Part shown: one piece after another, positions 29,601-41,689 of the stretch
Numbering within the stretch: the stretch's first letter is position 1
Layout of the letters: each line of letters starts with the position of its first letter
Source: Panorpa germanica
Lineage: Eukaryota > Arthropoda > Insecta > Mecoptera > Panorpidae
Assembly: GCA_963678705.1 (NCBI GenBank)
Contig: OY783212.1
Coordinates: 1,116,001-1,180,000, forward strand
Direction: 5' to 3'
Length of the DNA stretch: 64,000 nucleotides
Notes under the pieces: model-generated
The model's input: only the letters and a program-made list of their open reading frames with translations
What the model was told of the DNA's origin: nothing
Databases searched by the model: none
Translations under genes and position numbers: made by a program

Positions 29601-31104
29601 TTCTAAGACTTTTGGCTTCCCCGGATTTTTCCCTGAATTTCCTGGAAACCCGTAATTTTGGAAAAACTGGAAAAAAAGTGAGCCCTTTTTTGCTGTATTA
29701 CTTTTAATTCGTAAAAGATAAAAAGTTGAAATTTTGCATGTGTATTAAGGTATTCAATGCTGACATTTCTCAAAAATTAGAAATTCAAAAATTGAAAAAG
29801 GGGGGGTTGAAGAAATTCGGGGGCCCGGTAGGGAACTTTGGAGAAAGTTCATATTCTGGATTTTAGAATAATTAAGTATAGCATTAATAAAAAAAAATTC
29901 AAAATTTCCAAATTTTATTGGGGGGCACGGGGGCAGTATTTGCCAAGAGTAAAAATTGTGCTAGAAAGTTGAAATTTTGTATATAGGCTAATCTTGGTAA
30001 CTAATTTACGAATCGAAAAAAAAAATTGCAAATTTTGAAAAAAAGTTGGTCAAATAACGCATAAATTGAAAATATTTTTTATTTTGATAAAAAAAATATA
30101 TTTTTTTTAGTCAATTTATATGTCTCAATGTATATGTGCGAGTTTATTTATTATTTCAATTTAAAAATAGAACAGTTAAATATGAAATGTAATTACGAAT
30201 TATTTTATTGGATTCAAATATACACGCCAAAAAGACGCATTACGACGGGGGTAAACTCTGGTGGAATTAAAATTTTTACATGAAATTCAAGCCACACACA
30301 AAAGACAGACGTCGCTTGCGACGGGGGTAAAAGCTAGTATATTTATATTCTTATATGTTTATGTGTTTATATGTTTGGTTCGAATTTTGTATGGCATCTC
30401 GAAAACGGCTCCAGGGAAGTTTTTAAAAATTTCCTATTTCGTAGAGAAAAAAATTCTAAGACTTTTGGCGTCTTCGGATTTTTCCCTGAATTTCCTGGAA
30501 ACCCGTCATTTTGGAAAAACTGGAAAAAAAGTGATCCCTTTTTTGCTGTATTACTTTTAATTCGTATAAGATAGAAAGTTGAAATTTTGCATGTGTATTA
30601 GGGTATTCAATGCTGACATTTCTCAAAAATTAGAATTTCAAAAATTGAAAAAGGGGGGGTTAAAAAAAATTCGGGGGCCCGGTAGGGAACTTTGGAGAAA
30701 ATTCATTTTCTGGATTCTAGAATAATTAAGTATATTATTAATAAAAAAAAAATTCAAAATTTTAAAATTTTATTAGGGGGCACGGGGGCAGTATTTGCCG
30801 AGAGTAAAAATTGTGCTAGAAAGTTGTAATTTTGTATATAGCCTAACCTTGGCAACTTATTTACGAATCGAAAAAGAAATCCCAAATTTTGAAAAAAAGT
30901 TGTCGCATAAATTCAAAATATTTTTTATTTTGATATAAAAAATGTATTTTCTTAGTCAGTTTGTATGAAAAATTAATTGTTATTAAATGTTAAATCAATA
31001 TAGGACGAGTTTATTTATTATTTCAATTTAAAAATTAAATTTTGACTTGAAATTCAAGCCACTCACAAAAAACAAACGTCGCTTGCGACGGGGGTAAAAG
31101 CTAG
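26624..31104 (+). mobile_element. Head-to-tail array of non-autonomous Helitron units
   Basis: The array starts TCCTATATTATAATGTCC after an A (26623). It ends with a 6-bp-stem hairpin (CGTCGC TT GCGACG), then GGGGTAAAAG and CTAG before a T (31105). 5'-TC, 3'-hairpin plus CTAG, and insertion between A and T are Helitron hallmarks. Units begin at 26624, 27436, 28295, 29461 and 30338. CTAG ends occur at 29460, 30337 and 31104, while units 1 and 2 end in a variant (GGGGGTAAACTCAAG, 27414 and 28254). No Rep/helicase coding is present. Plus-strand frames such as 26593-26946 and 30261-30560 fall in conserved non-coding sequence and drift between copies. Confidence 0.85.
28577..29200 (+). repeat. Diverged internal repeats inside Helitron unit 3
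   Basis: A block containing TTCAGTAGC-GCG, then GGGGGCAATGT and CCAGTGGCGGCGGG, recurs about three times at intervals of 200-240 bp. This explains why unit 3 is longer (about 1165 bp) than its neighbours (about 800 bp). Confidence 0.6.
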
Positions 31105-31311
31105 TTTAATTATATTGTCATTAAATAAATGCTAACGATATTAAATGTCTTGTAGTCAGTAACGACTTTTTCGAAGCATTAACGCCCCCCACTCCATACA
31201 TATTGCAAATTTAAAAAAAAAGAATCATTTTTTCTTTTTTCATTGGTGAAAAAAAAATGACAGGATAGGTTTAGTTATCCCTGACAATCTCGGTGAAGAC
31301 TCAAAAAAAAA

Positions 31312-31690
31312 AGGGGGCAAGGAAGGGAACAGATAGATGGCATAAATAATTAGAAGGAGGAAGGCGGAGGCTAGTTAAATATGCTTAAAGGTGCAAAACC
31401 AGAGGGTTTGTGTCTGTATTAGAGTGATAGAGGTAAAAGGGGGGAGAAGTGAAAATGAATTCAGAAGAGAGGAAGGATAGTGCAATGATAATAAAGGGTT
31501 TGTTGAGAGGAACAGGTAAGAAGAAAGGAGAAGTACGAAGCGAGGAGAAAGAAGGAGGTGTAGTGAAGATGAAAGGAGAGGTTTAAGAGAAGAAGAAGTA
31601 GAAAGTAATTTCAGAAGTATAACAGTTTAGAATAGTTGTAAGTATTAAGAAATATAATAATGTAGATTGTACAGCCGAAAGGCACACAAT
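31312..31690 (+). mobile_element. Purine-rich retroposon, copy 3 (plus orientation)
   Basis: Reverse complement of the 14335-14770 copy: GGAAGGGAACAGAT at its start and GTAGATTGTACAGCCGAAAG followed by GCACACAATTAATATAAT at its end. It is inserted into the 9.1-kb repeat family, with (TA)n attached at the 3' end. This is consistent with target-primed insertion of an element with a simple-repeat tail. Confidence 0.75.
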
Positions 31691-31691
31691 T

Positions 31692-31809
<118 letters not shown>

Positions 31810-32205
31810 CTCTGTAAAAAAGATCATTTCCTCAAAAAATAAACTTTTTTAACAAACTAAAAAGACTACATATTGTTGCAGTGCCTTTCAGAATTGAGAG
31901 CCTCCATGAATTATTCATCGCTCGGAGCAAGTAGCCCGGTTAGCCCAGCCTTTCCCCCCCCCCCCCCTTTTAGATCCGGGCCTGCGCGTCCTAATAAATT
32001 AATTTAATTGTAACATTTTATAATTCTGTATTAAAAGCTCACGCCAAAAAACGAAAAATGTATGTCGAAAGGCAACTATTGTTATGTAACTTAACAACAT
32101 ATTAACCTAAAAAATGTAATGTAACAACTACATCTTTTATGTTAAACAAATCTTAAATACATAATAACACCAAATTTTTTATCACTTTTTACATAAGTGT
32201 TATAT

Positions 32206-32442
32206 TTAAGATTTGTTACAGAGTATATTCAATAATAATTCATCATTACTATTATTTATACACAAACGAATTGAGGTAAGCCATGGAAATCTGTGGACGC
32301 TTTCCCTATAATAATCACTCCTATTCCTTCCTGTTCCTTCAAGATGATAAACAGACATGAACGGATTGTCACTCATGTATCTGTAAATATTGCGACGACT
32401 CCAATCTTTGCACGCCGTCAGACCTAAGAGGTAAGTTGTCAT
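32206..32442 (-). CDS. Possible exon or small ORF of unknown function
   Basis: A 78-codon minus-strand frame with local base composition richer in GC than its surroundings (32270-32440). It contains SVYHLEGTGRNRSDYYRESV. No family is recognised. On the plus strand the same DNA ends at a good donor (GTAAGT at 32431) after Cys-rich codons, but that frame has an in-frame TGA. Strand and reality are both uncertain. Confidence 0.2.
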   Translation of the reverse strand: MTTYLLGLTACKDWSRRNIYRYMSDNPFMSVYHLEGTGRNRSDYYRESVHRFPWLTSIRLCINNSNDELLLNILCNKS

Positions 32443-32444
32443 TT

Positions 32445-34260
32445 TTATGTCATGTATTGTCTATCTGTTGGCATTGTATTTGATCGTTTGAACTCCAACC
32501 CCCCTAGTTCGTGGGTGGTTGTTAACCTACTGGAGGGTTGCTTCTGTTTGTGCTTGCTGGACTATGTGAGTGGTTAATACTTCACACACTATTGTTATCC
32601 CATTGGTCTGTCAGTTGCTGTCATTATGTCGGCGTGTTATCAGTGTTGCCGCACATCACACTTTAGGCGCGATGTGAGTGTTTACATTTCCCCTGATAAA
32701 GTTTGATCACCGATCGCTGATCGCTGATCACTGTTTGCGCTTGTCAGCGTATTTAATAGCACAATAACAAGTACCAAAAGGGGTGCATTCTAGTTGTGAG
32801 AATAAGTACAGCTAAAATTTATTACAACCGCCGAAATCGTTGAGCCTGCTTCTTTTGAATGTACTGCATTTTCTTGTTAGTTTGTCTAATTATTTTTAAT
32901 TTAGATTCAGATACTTATTAGGCAACTGTGTAGTACACATGTAAGAGTCATTAAGACATCAAATCTAGGACTTCATACGAGACGTTCTCGAAAGTTTAGA
33001 AAAAAATAGTTATCGTTTTAGTCTCGGTCCCGTCTGTAATCGTTTGTCTCCTCTCGTCACATTAATTGTATAAAATTTTTAAAAAAATTTAAACTTTGAA
33101 GAATTTTTTTATCGGGTCTCGCCATATGTGGTCTCGGTACCGTCTCAATAGTTGTCAGAAATGTCTCGCCTCGGCTCGTTTCGCTTTTACGAGTCTCGTG
33201 CTTGTGTGAAGCCCTAATCAAATCTACCAACAAAATATAATACAAATACACACAGAGGCAGCCTTAGGGGGGTAGCAAGCAGGGCAACCGCACAGGGCCT
33301 CGCTCTTGTAGGGGGCTCGCATTTTTGCGCAATAACCCAAATAGAAAAATTCATTACTATATATGTATTTGAATCTCGCGCCTCGCTCTTTAGAAATCCC
33401 ACTAGAATCACTGCGTATATCTTTTAAGGCATTCATGTACCTTAGTTTATCATCATTAATATTTGTCGTCTTTGTGACATATTTTACGCATTATTGCAGG
33501 CGTTTTTTAAATAGAAGTTATACTGTTTTCCAACAAGTAGAAATGGCAATTGCTTAGAAACCTGCACTTGTTTGCCAATCTATAGGGCTTATATTAAATT
33601 AATAGTGAAACTGTTTTTCGATCGACGTGCAATTTAATTCATAAAATTCTAGCTTGTAGGAGTCGTAGCATATCAGTTAGGCGCCAAAAGTTTCAGCTCT
33701 GTAGATTTGACTACGTCCTATATAGTTGCTTCACTATTAGTAACTAGAAATAAATAATAAGGCATAATACGTCAATACCCTCACCCCACTTCATCCCTTT
33801 CTGGTAATTCTTGACAACAGCATTTATTATTAAGGGCGTGAAATGTAAAAACTCGACAATAACCATGACAAGTGAACAGGTATACCGGACGTGATCGAAT
33901 AATGTAAACACAGACACGGTTTACCTTATTTGAAGTACCCCACCTTTTTAACCGCTATTTATTGTTACTGTTATATAAAATGTAGTCCCGCCCACAGCGA
34001 CATGTCGGAACAAGAGTACACAGAGGCGTGCCATGGGAACATGTGTCATTATTTTGATTTATATAGTAAATGAACTAATTTAGCTTTTAATAATCTGTTT
34101 CTGTTGTTATACAAGCAATACTGAATATGAATTCTATAATTCATCTCGAATCAACCATGTTTTAGCTGGGACAGGGTAATACTGTCAGTCTATTGATTTA
34201 ATGAAAATATAACCATATATTAATATTAAATAATGAAGTACCATCATATTTGAAACCATA
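32445..34260. other. Intergenic DNA with repeat fragments
   Basis: 32700-32745 holds nested GATCACCGATCGCTGATCGC palindromic repeats. 32880-32965 is a fragment of the TTATTAGGCA-type repeat. 33110-33215 is the partner of 62310-62450. 33240-33330 is a GC-rich repeat-like patch. No gene recognised. Confidence 0.45.
33100..33220 (+). repeat. Dispersed repeat, inverted partner at 62315-62450
   Basis: Shared blocks with the reverse complement of 62315-62450: GTCTCGCC, ATATG-TGGTCTCGGTAC, GTCTCAATAGTT and AGTCTCGTGCT. It is rich in GTCTCG words. No coding frame. Confidence 0.75.
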
Positions 34261-34299
34261 ATATTGCAAGTTCGGTCTCGAGCTCAAAATTTCAGGTAT

Positions 34300-34760
34300 T
34301 ACACAGTAAACATTTGTGAACTAGAATGGCTATGTGAAATTCTAGTTTCTCTACATTTCAATTCTAACGTTTTACAAGGTGGAGCAACACACAGGCAATC
34401 CATGTTAGTTCTAATTGATTCCCTACCTGTCACGGGAGTCGCTTTTATTCAACAGTGAGCAGTCGTTGCGCCGTCATAATGACCTTTTAATATGTTGTCA
34501 CTTCCCATCAGTAAACATTTTAGAGTCACTTCGTCATCATATTGAAGATGCGTATGATGTTTTTGTCAAGAAAGAGTTTATTTATAGTTTAGTTTCTCAC
34601 AGTAGTTCATATACAATGTCTATTTTATCGGCTACAAATGGCAAAACCACTCCACCTGTCGGAATACAAATGAAGATAGTAGTTGATGCGAACTATATTC
34701 GAAGTGCAATAATGATAGAAACGTCACAAAAAGGGACACTTTACCAAATTGTTTACTGGG
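34300..34760 (+). mobile_element. MITE (CCCAGTAAACA family), copy 2, with a second partial copy at its left
   Basis: 34508-34760 matches the 12110-12363 MITE almost throughout (for example CTCCACCTGTCGGAATACAA, GATAGAAACGTCAC and the end TTGTTTACTGGG). Its left TIR is altered (TCAGTAAAC). 34300-34440 carries CAGTAAACATTTGTG and, inverted, internal sequence of the longer copy at 40973, so a related element lies alongside. Confidence 0.82.
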
Positions 34761-34774
34761 TTTGTACGGTGTCG

Positions 34775-34930
34775 AGGTGTTTCATATGTCAACTACACCT
34801 TGATATTATTAGATAGTGCACTACCTAAAAAGTTTATGATTAAGAAAGCACATAATTAGTTAAACTTGATAACAACCAAACCCAGAAAATAGGGCTGGTT
34901 TGGAAATCGAACCCGAAGACACAACAATCT
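34775..34930 (-). repeat. SINE-like dispersed repeat copy
   Basis: The minus strand reads GGGTTCGATTTCC (like a pol III B box), then TTTTCTGG-TTTGGTTGTTAT and AAACTT-TTAGG-AGTG. The latter blocks recur at about 45875-45965 (+), 49970-50030 (-) and, shorter, 32910-32950 (+). The tRNA-derived origin is an inference from the B-box match alone. Confidence 0.45.
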
Positions 34931-35736
34931 TTCATCAAGTATAAGTGTTTTCGCACATTATGCCGTCAGGTTCCATTCTATTCTGTGTAATTTTGTGTAC
35001 TTGTTTAACATCAGTTTATTTCTGATATTAGAACTACCATCGATGGTACTACAATATATTGTCAAATTATGTATTTCACAGGCTTCAGAGTTGTGAACTA
35101 TACCGCTGTCTAATTCACACAAAACACAAATTATTCACACAAAAATGCGAAAACATGATCCGCTAATCCGAGAAACAAACCAAAGAAACAGCGTTCCAGC
35201 GGCAATATATATTTTCAGCGTTTGTGTATATTCTTACCAGTTATAATTAGCGTAAATTTGTATAATTGTAAACTAATGATCATATTACTGCTATACTATC
35301 TGTAATCATAAATAATACAATCTCAATTTAGTAATAAATGTAATAAAAAGATATGTGTCAAATGGAAGTTTTTGGAATTGAAAATAAAAGAACTGTATGA
35401 ATGAAAAAATTTGAACAACTGAATAAACTACATACATTATTATTCAAAAAAATTAATTTACTTATGTAGCGTTTCCAGTTGTATTACTAAAATGTACTAT
35501 AGTAAAGAGTAATCGCAGTATTTATTAATGAAAGTATTTTAAAAATGCCACTCTTTTTATTAAAGTGAAGTGAATGGTGGTTATATTTTTGTAACATCAA
35601 GAAGACAACACAACCAAAGATAACATTAGTTGACATTAATAAAAGCGATTGAGATTTATTTAAAATTTATGTCATAAACAAAAATTAGTATTACATATTA
35701 AAAAAAATCAATCTAATTACCTTTTCGCTATAGAAA
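34931..35736. promoter_or_regulatory. Upstream region of CTNNBL1, no coding
   Basis: AT-rich. It must contain the promoter and 5' UTR of CTNNBL1, since the first coding exon opens at 35737. No specific core-promoter motif stands out. Confidence 0.35.
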
Positions 35737-38579
35737 ATGGAGATCGGTGAATTGTTATCATACAAGGTATTTATACGTATCTTAGAATGTTGCTTAGATT
35801 CACTATATACTGCAATTTTGACATAACCTATAATTGTTAATACTTTTTATTCATTTCTACAATTACGTAGATAAAATTTAATTTGATTATTCATAATAAC
35901 AACAATTATGTTATTCGATGGTTAATTGTGTTAGTATCTATTTTGTGGAAGTCCATGATTAATTTAATTTATTTGTCGGTTTGTAGCCCCAACAAACACC
36001 TAAAAGACCGGCTGAAGATGAAGGGTCTGATGATGAAGATGATCAACAGACATATAAAATGAGGAAACTGGCTAAACAAAAAGCCGAACAACTTACTAGA
36101 AAAGCACCAAAAGATTCAATTGAAGTTAGTGAACAGGAAAAATTGGACATATTAAAGTTTGTAGATACAGAAGAGACTGAGGTATATCTTTGGAATAATT
36201 AGATTTTATTGTATATGTTTTCAATATTTACGGATGGTATGTTTTTAGGGTGATGTTTTAGATGAAGCTAGTCTGAAGCGAATGATTTTACTCATGGAAA
36301 AACGAGTACTACGTAATCAAGAAATGAGAATAAAATTTCCTGATTCTCCAGACAAGTTTATGGAAAGTGAAGTAGAATTACATCAAATAATTCAGGTAAA
36401 TAACAATTTAAAAAGAAACAATATTAAATTATTATTCTCTGTTTTACAATTTTCCCTTTACTGATACTTTTGTTAAAAATTTAATCTATAATTTATATTT
36501 GCAGGATCTTCGATCTGTTGCTACTACTCCAGATTTGTACCCTGTCTTAGTATCTCTAAATGCTATTAGATCACTTTTAGAGTTACTGTCGCACCAGAAC
36601 ACGGATATTGCAGTTGCAATCGTGGATCTTTTCCAAGAAATAACAGATGTTGATGTGTTACATGAAAGTCCGGAAGGCGCTGAAGAACTAATCGGTTTGT
36701 TTGCTTTAATTTTCTTGGAGAAAACATATTGCTACTATATTATATAATTAAATACTATAGAATAATTTTATTCAGAACTAGCTATATTTATGACATAATC
36801 TTAATGTTTCTAGGAGCTCTTGGCGAGAGACAAGCTAGTGCTCTCTTTGTACAAAACTTGGATCGTTTAGATGAAACAGTTAAAGAAGAAGCTGAAGGTG
36901 TTCACAGTACCTTAGGTATTATTTTATGTTTTATGTTATTCTCACTTATTTAAAATTTATATATACAACTATGTGGTAATTTTATTTCAGGTATTTTTGA
37001 GAACTTAACTGAGTATAAGCCAGAGCTAGTTGAAGAATCGGCTAAGCAGGGTCTGCTTAGTTGGATTTTAAAACGTTTAAAACAAAAGCTACCTTTTGAT
37101 GCTAATAAGTTATATTGTAGCGAATTGTTATCCATTCTCTTACAAGATTCTGAGCAAAATAGGCTATTGTTAGGAGAACTGGATGGAATTGATACTTTAT
37201 TACAACAGCTTGCTGTAGGTTAATCATGGAATTTTAAACTTTATTTATAAGTGTTTAGTAATACTTCATTATAGGGTTTCTGTTTTATTTAGATGTACAA
37301 ACGTCATGATCCTGCCTCAGCAGAAGAACAAGAACTTATGGAAAATCTATTTAACTGTATTTGTTGCGCTCTTATGGAAAATATAAATCGGGAAAAGTTT
37401 TTGAAAGGCGAGGGGGTACAGCTGATGAATTTAATGTTAAGGTTAATACACATTTATAATATGATTGATATATTTATGTTATTATCTTTCATATGTTTTA
37501 AATAATTTTAGAGAAAAGAAATTATCTCGTAACGGTTCATTGAAGGTTTTGGATCACGCTATGGCTGGAATTGATGGTAAAGATAATTGTACGAAATTTG
37601 TTGATATTTTAGGTCTTCGATCTATCTTTCCATTATTTATGAAAACTCCAAGACATAAGAAAAGACTTATTACAGCTGAAGAACATGAAGGTAATTTTTA
37701 TAACCTTTTGTATTGCTTTTGATTAAATTATATTAAAATACTTTATTATACTTTCAGAACACGTAGTTTCTATTATATCAAGTATGTTACGAAATTGCCG
37801 TGGAGGGCAAAGACAAAGATTGTTAGCTAAGTTCACGGAAAATGATCATGAAAAGGTATTTAATGTGCTTAATGCCTCATTTTAATATCGAATTAAGCAA
37901 TGGTAAGCTTAATCTATTTTATTCATTTAAAGGTTGATAGATTACTAGAATTACATTTTAAATATTTGGAGAAAGTTGAACAAATAGACACGGAAATTGA
38001 AGAACAACAAAAGGTTGGTTCCAATCATTACTTTTTATTTTATTAATATATTTATTGAGTGAAAGATTTATTTAATGAAAATTGGAATATTTAGGACACT
38101 GAAGAAGAAGATGATGATGCTATTTATTTACGACGGCTATCTGGAGGTCTCTTTACTTTGCAATTAATAGATTACGTTATCCTGGAAATAAGTGCAACTG
38201 CAGCAAATACTGTTAAGGCGAGGGTTATGCAAATATTAAGTCAAAGGGGAGCATCTGTGAAAACAATACGACACGTTATGCGAGGTTAGTTATTACATTT
38301 ATGTTTCTTTTTTACTTAAGCAACATCTAACGTAAATATATAATCCTAGATAGAACAATACACTAACACTTAGCATCAGCATCTTTGATATATATGCTTC
38401 GTCTTCATTTATTTCATGTAGCATTACAAATAAAGAGTTAGAGTAGGCTCTTAAAATCTTTTCAATTATTAATACGTGAATTATTTTTAGAATATGCCGG
38501 TAATTTAGGAGATGCTGGAAACAGCGAATGGCGTGATGAGGAGCAGACACATATTCTACAACTCGTAGATAAATTTTAA
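35737..38579 (+). CDS. CTNNBL1: Beta-catenin-like protein 1
   Basis: Twelve exons: 35737-35766, 35987-36181, 36249-36395, 36505-36694, 36814-36915, 36991-37214, 37293-37441, 37512-37690, 37758-37855, 37933-38013, 38095-38284 and 38491-38579. All have AG/GT borders and matching phases. They sum to 1674 nt, or 557 aa, close to the 563 aa of the human protein. CTNNBL1 is a nuclear armadillo-repeat-like protein of the Prp19/CDC5L spliceosomal complex. The N-terminus is charged (KRPAEDEGSDDEDD, then KMRKLAKQKAEQL) as expected for the nuclear-localisation region. The rest is helical-repeat sequence, with family-typical stretches such as LLGELDGIDTLLQQL, AEEQELMENLF, FLKGEGVQLMNLMLREKK, KFVDILGLRSIFPLFMK and LRRLSGGLFTLQ. 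The start is chosen because MEIGELLSYK splices in phase to exon 2. The gene is compact, with introns of 64 to 220 bp, and looks intact. Confidence 0.96.
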
Positions 38580-38720
38580 GTTTTCATTTATTAACTATCT
38601 ATACAAAACTATGTGGTTAAGTCTGAAATTGAGCTTTTATCTAATATAATGTACAAATAAATAAGTCTATTTCTCGAATTGTTACGCTGGTGTAAACAAT
38701 TTTCATTTTGATATATATCC
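38580..38720 (+). other. Probable CTNNBL1 3' UTR
   Basis: Begins at the TAA stop. AATAAATAA near 38656 is a candidate polyadenylation signal. Confidence 0.5.
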
Positions 38721-38815
38721 TTATTTTATATTATTATATAAACTTAAGTTTCTAATCTGAATACTCTGTTACTTTTAACTCTTATCCTATTACCTTTTAT
38801 ATCGATATAATATTA

Positions 38816-38896
38816 TCAAATTCGCAATTGGTTTATTATTTTCTATAAAGATTCTATAGAAATTCGCAATTGGTTTATTATTTTCTATAAAGATTA
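38816..38896. repeat. Tandem duplication, two copies, about 43-bp period
   Basis: AATTCGCAATTGGTTTATTA followed by TTTTCTATAAAGATT appears twice in a row with essentially no change, so the duplication is recent. Confidence 0.95.
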
Positions 38897-39000
38897 CGGA
38901 ATAATCAGTTTATGTGTGATCTTAATAAACCTGTTAAATTTGTATTTGATTTGGTAAATATTTGAATAATAATTATAATATGTAATACAAACATATTTAT

Positions 39001-39078
39001 AAAATGAACATAACCTAAAAAAACAGCTGTTCTGTTTGATATGGCTGATAAACAGCGCGTTTGTTATGTTCATTTTAT
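39001..39078. repeat. Inverted repeat / hairpin
   Basis: AAAATGAACATAAC at the left is matched by GTTATGTTCATTTT at the right about 50 bp later, with inner AAACAGC blocks. It could be a small MITE or a regulatory palindrome. Confidence 0.7.
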
Positions 39079-39239
39079 GTAATTCAAAGATGTAATAATA
39101 GTGGAGGTGTGCGATATAAAACACAACACAATAAAAACGCGCTTGTTTGAGGGATCTTGTCGGGGATCTGTTTGTGTTACATTTATCGAACAAAACCTAG
39201 AAACGATTGAAGCCAGCATGCGCTGTTAGTTACTTGAAA

Positions 39240-39411
39240 AAAAAAATTAAAATATATTTCGTGATCGTAAAAAGAGCAATTACAGTACATGTCAGTGTTG
39301 ATATTTTATCCATAATTATTGTTAATATGTGTTAAGTGTATTTTATAAACATTTTATGTGAAAAGACCCGTGTTTTGTTACTAAAGTCATCCACTGCGAC
39401 TTCAGAAAAAT
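39240..39411 (+). other. Possible non-coding first exon ending at a strong splice donor
   Basis: The DNA before 39412 has mixed composition, unlike the AT-rich DNA after it, and ends in AAAAAT then GTAAGTAATT, a near-perfect donor. No coding frame is supported. A downstream gene that could use it is not visible for many kilobases. Confidence 0.2.
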
Positions 39412-39419
39412 GTAAGTAA

Positions 39420-40970
39420 TTATTTTGAATACATTATATTCTTCTATAATTTATCCAGCTATATTTTATATTCAATTATTGCCAATTACGACAATTAATA
39501 GTGAATGTTGTTAAGGTTATGTTTGATTTTTATAATATTAAATATTTTATCTCAATTATATATTTTCGAAATTAGTTTCTATACTTTTTAAGTAGTAATT
39601 TCATTAATATTTGAGAGAAATTTTTGCTTTAAATTTTCCATCAATACTTCTAAAACTTTAATTATTCTACTTCTAAATATATATCTAATACAAAAGTAAA
39701 TTCACCGGTATTGATTTTGTATACAATCAAGTGAAAGGTTATGCTTTTAAGCTCATCAACAAAAATAAATAACATAGTCTGTATTATTGTTGTGTATCTT
39801 TCAATGTCAAACAAAAACCTGATACATTGTATTCCAGAAATCATGACGTCTGATAATGATTATTAAAATATAATACATTTTTTACAATGTATCTTTGTCG
39901 CATAATATGCTAATTTTTTATACTGAATTAATTATTGTTTAATTCATATATTGCTTTTTATATTTACGATATTTTATTTGAAACATAAATTTATAATTGA
40001 ACTCTTAAGTAGGTAGTTCTAAGTCAATAAAATCTAATTAGTAATGCAAATATAACAGAGCACTTTGCAGGTTGCTGTATTTAAATAATTCAATCTATTG
40101 TTGAAAGCCGCAATAATTTCAGCAGTTGTACTATATATTTTTTAAATATCATATTTATCAATCCATTATATATATGTACTCGTATTTACATTCTACAAAT
40201 TTATCTGTATGAAAATGTTAATCACTTCTCTTCTAAATCCTTCTGGATTTAAATTAGATTAAACACGATTGCTTTAGATTTGAAATTTAAGTTTATATAC
40301 AATATGAGTTTAACCATTTCTTTTGCGAATTATATTTTGATTATATGTAACTACGGGACAGCACTGAAGGTAAAATGACTATTTAATTAGTTTAGTTTAA
40401 CTCGATTTCTTATAAAATCTAATTATACCAGTCTCTCGTTTAATAGGAATATATAATTATTATTTTAAAAGCATAGTTTGTCGCTTATGTATGGAATTTT
40501 AAAGTAAATAATAAAGTATTTATTTAGTTATGTATAGTTAATAATTTAAAAATTATTTGTATATATTATATAAAACTGTTACAGTAGTTGTTGATATGCA
40601 CGAGTTGAAGTACATATTTGTTAGTTTTTTACTTATCTTGGTTGAAAATCCTACATAAATTCATCAAAACATAATTAACACAGTGTTGGGATTTTAATTT
40701 ATGAATAATATATTTATATTTTATCTTATCTAAAGCGAAAATGAATTAAGAATAAAACTACGCTATGATTTTGATTGTTACACGTTCTTGACACTGTTTA
40801 AATAATAAAATTAAATTCTTGTTGCATAATTATATTTTACAAAATATACCAGCTCTGTAGAATTTCATTTCGGCCGCTCCACATTTCAAATGTTTCACTT
40901 GTATGTTAATTTTAATATTATAACGTATGTAAGTAATTATTTACATTAAGAAATGAATCAGAAATGTTCC
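39420..40970. other. No gene recognised; very AT-rich
   Basis: Long AT-rich stretch with only chance frames (for example 39662-39844 on minus). Confidence 0.45.
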
Positions 40971-40972
40971 TT

Positions 40973-41346
40973 CCCAGTAAACATTTTGGAGTAAATTCTA
41001 CTTAATTTCGATTACATATCATGAATTTTTTGTCTGGAACGTGTTCGTTTTCTATTCAGTCGTTCATAGGAAAGGTCCTTTTTATGAGCTACAGACATTG
41101 CAACGACGGTTCACTGCTGAATTAAAAGCGGAGTAGGTTTATGATTTATGACCGGATAATAAAAATATACCCATGTGGGAAAGAAACAGAAATACTTAAT
41201 GAATGATGTTGGAAAAAGAAAGAATATTATTATGAAAAACTAACCCAAATCTGTGACAGGTAGAGAACTTGTAAAGCGTTAGAATAGAATTGTACGAGTG
41301 ACTCGAACTTCACCAAATAGGACACTTCACCAAATTGTTTACTGGG
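40973..41346 (+). mobile_element. MITE (CCCAGTAAACA family), copy 3, long variant
   Basis: Opens CCCAGTAAACATTTTGGAGT and closes CACTTCACCAAATTGTTTAC then TGGG. It is 374 bp, about 120 bp longer than copy 1, with a different core. Part of that core (ACAGGTAGAGAACTTG, then TTAGAATAGAATTG) recurs inverted at about 34350-34440. No coding. Confidence 0.85.
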
Positions 41347-41689
41347 TTGATCAAACTTCTTTATATTGTTAAATGCTTAAGTTGGTTTAATTTTGTTTCC
41401 AATTTGATACATTGTACTTGTTATAATTATATTTATAAAGCAATGAAATACAATACAAATATAATATTAGGTACCTGCACAGGATTAACCCAGGTGTGAC
41501 ATCGCATGAGGTGATACTATTAACTAATTAAATTTGTGATAAGACCAAAAAAAGGGATTAAAAGAATTGGTAAAATAAATTACTATTTTAATGAAATCAT
41601 AGTAACAGAACAGTAGTCATATAAGAATGGACTTGTGAACTCATTTTTTAGGGGTAGATTTTTCAATTGTTGATTGAAATAGATGTTAA

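Noticed and set aside
26593-30560. Several plus-strand frames of 60-117 codons in the Helitron array (KFLKISYFVEKKILRLLAS-type protein)
   Set aside because: The same DNA is open in more than one frame and the frames shift or stop between copies. The conservation is at DNA level, as expected for a non-coding element.
38894-39193. 99-codon minus-strand frame after CTNNBL1
   Set aside because: It spans a hairpin and AT-rich DNA and has no recognisable motif. Likely chance.
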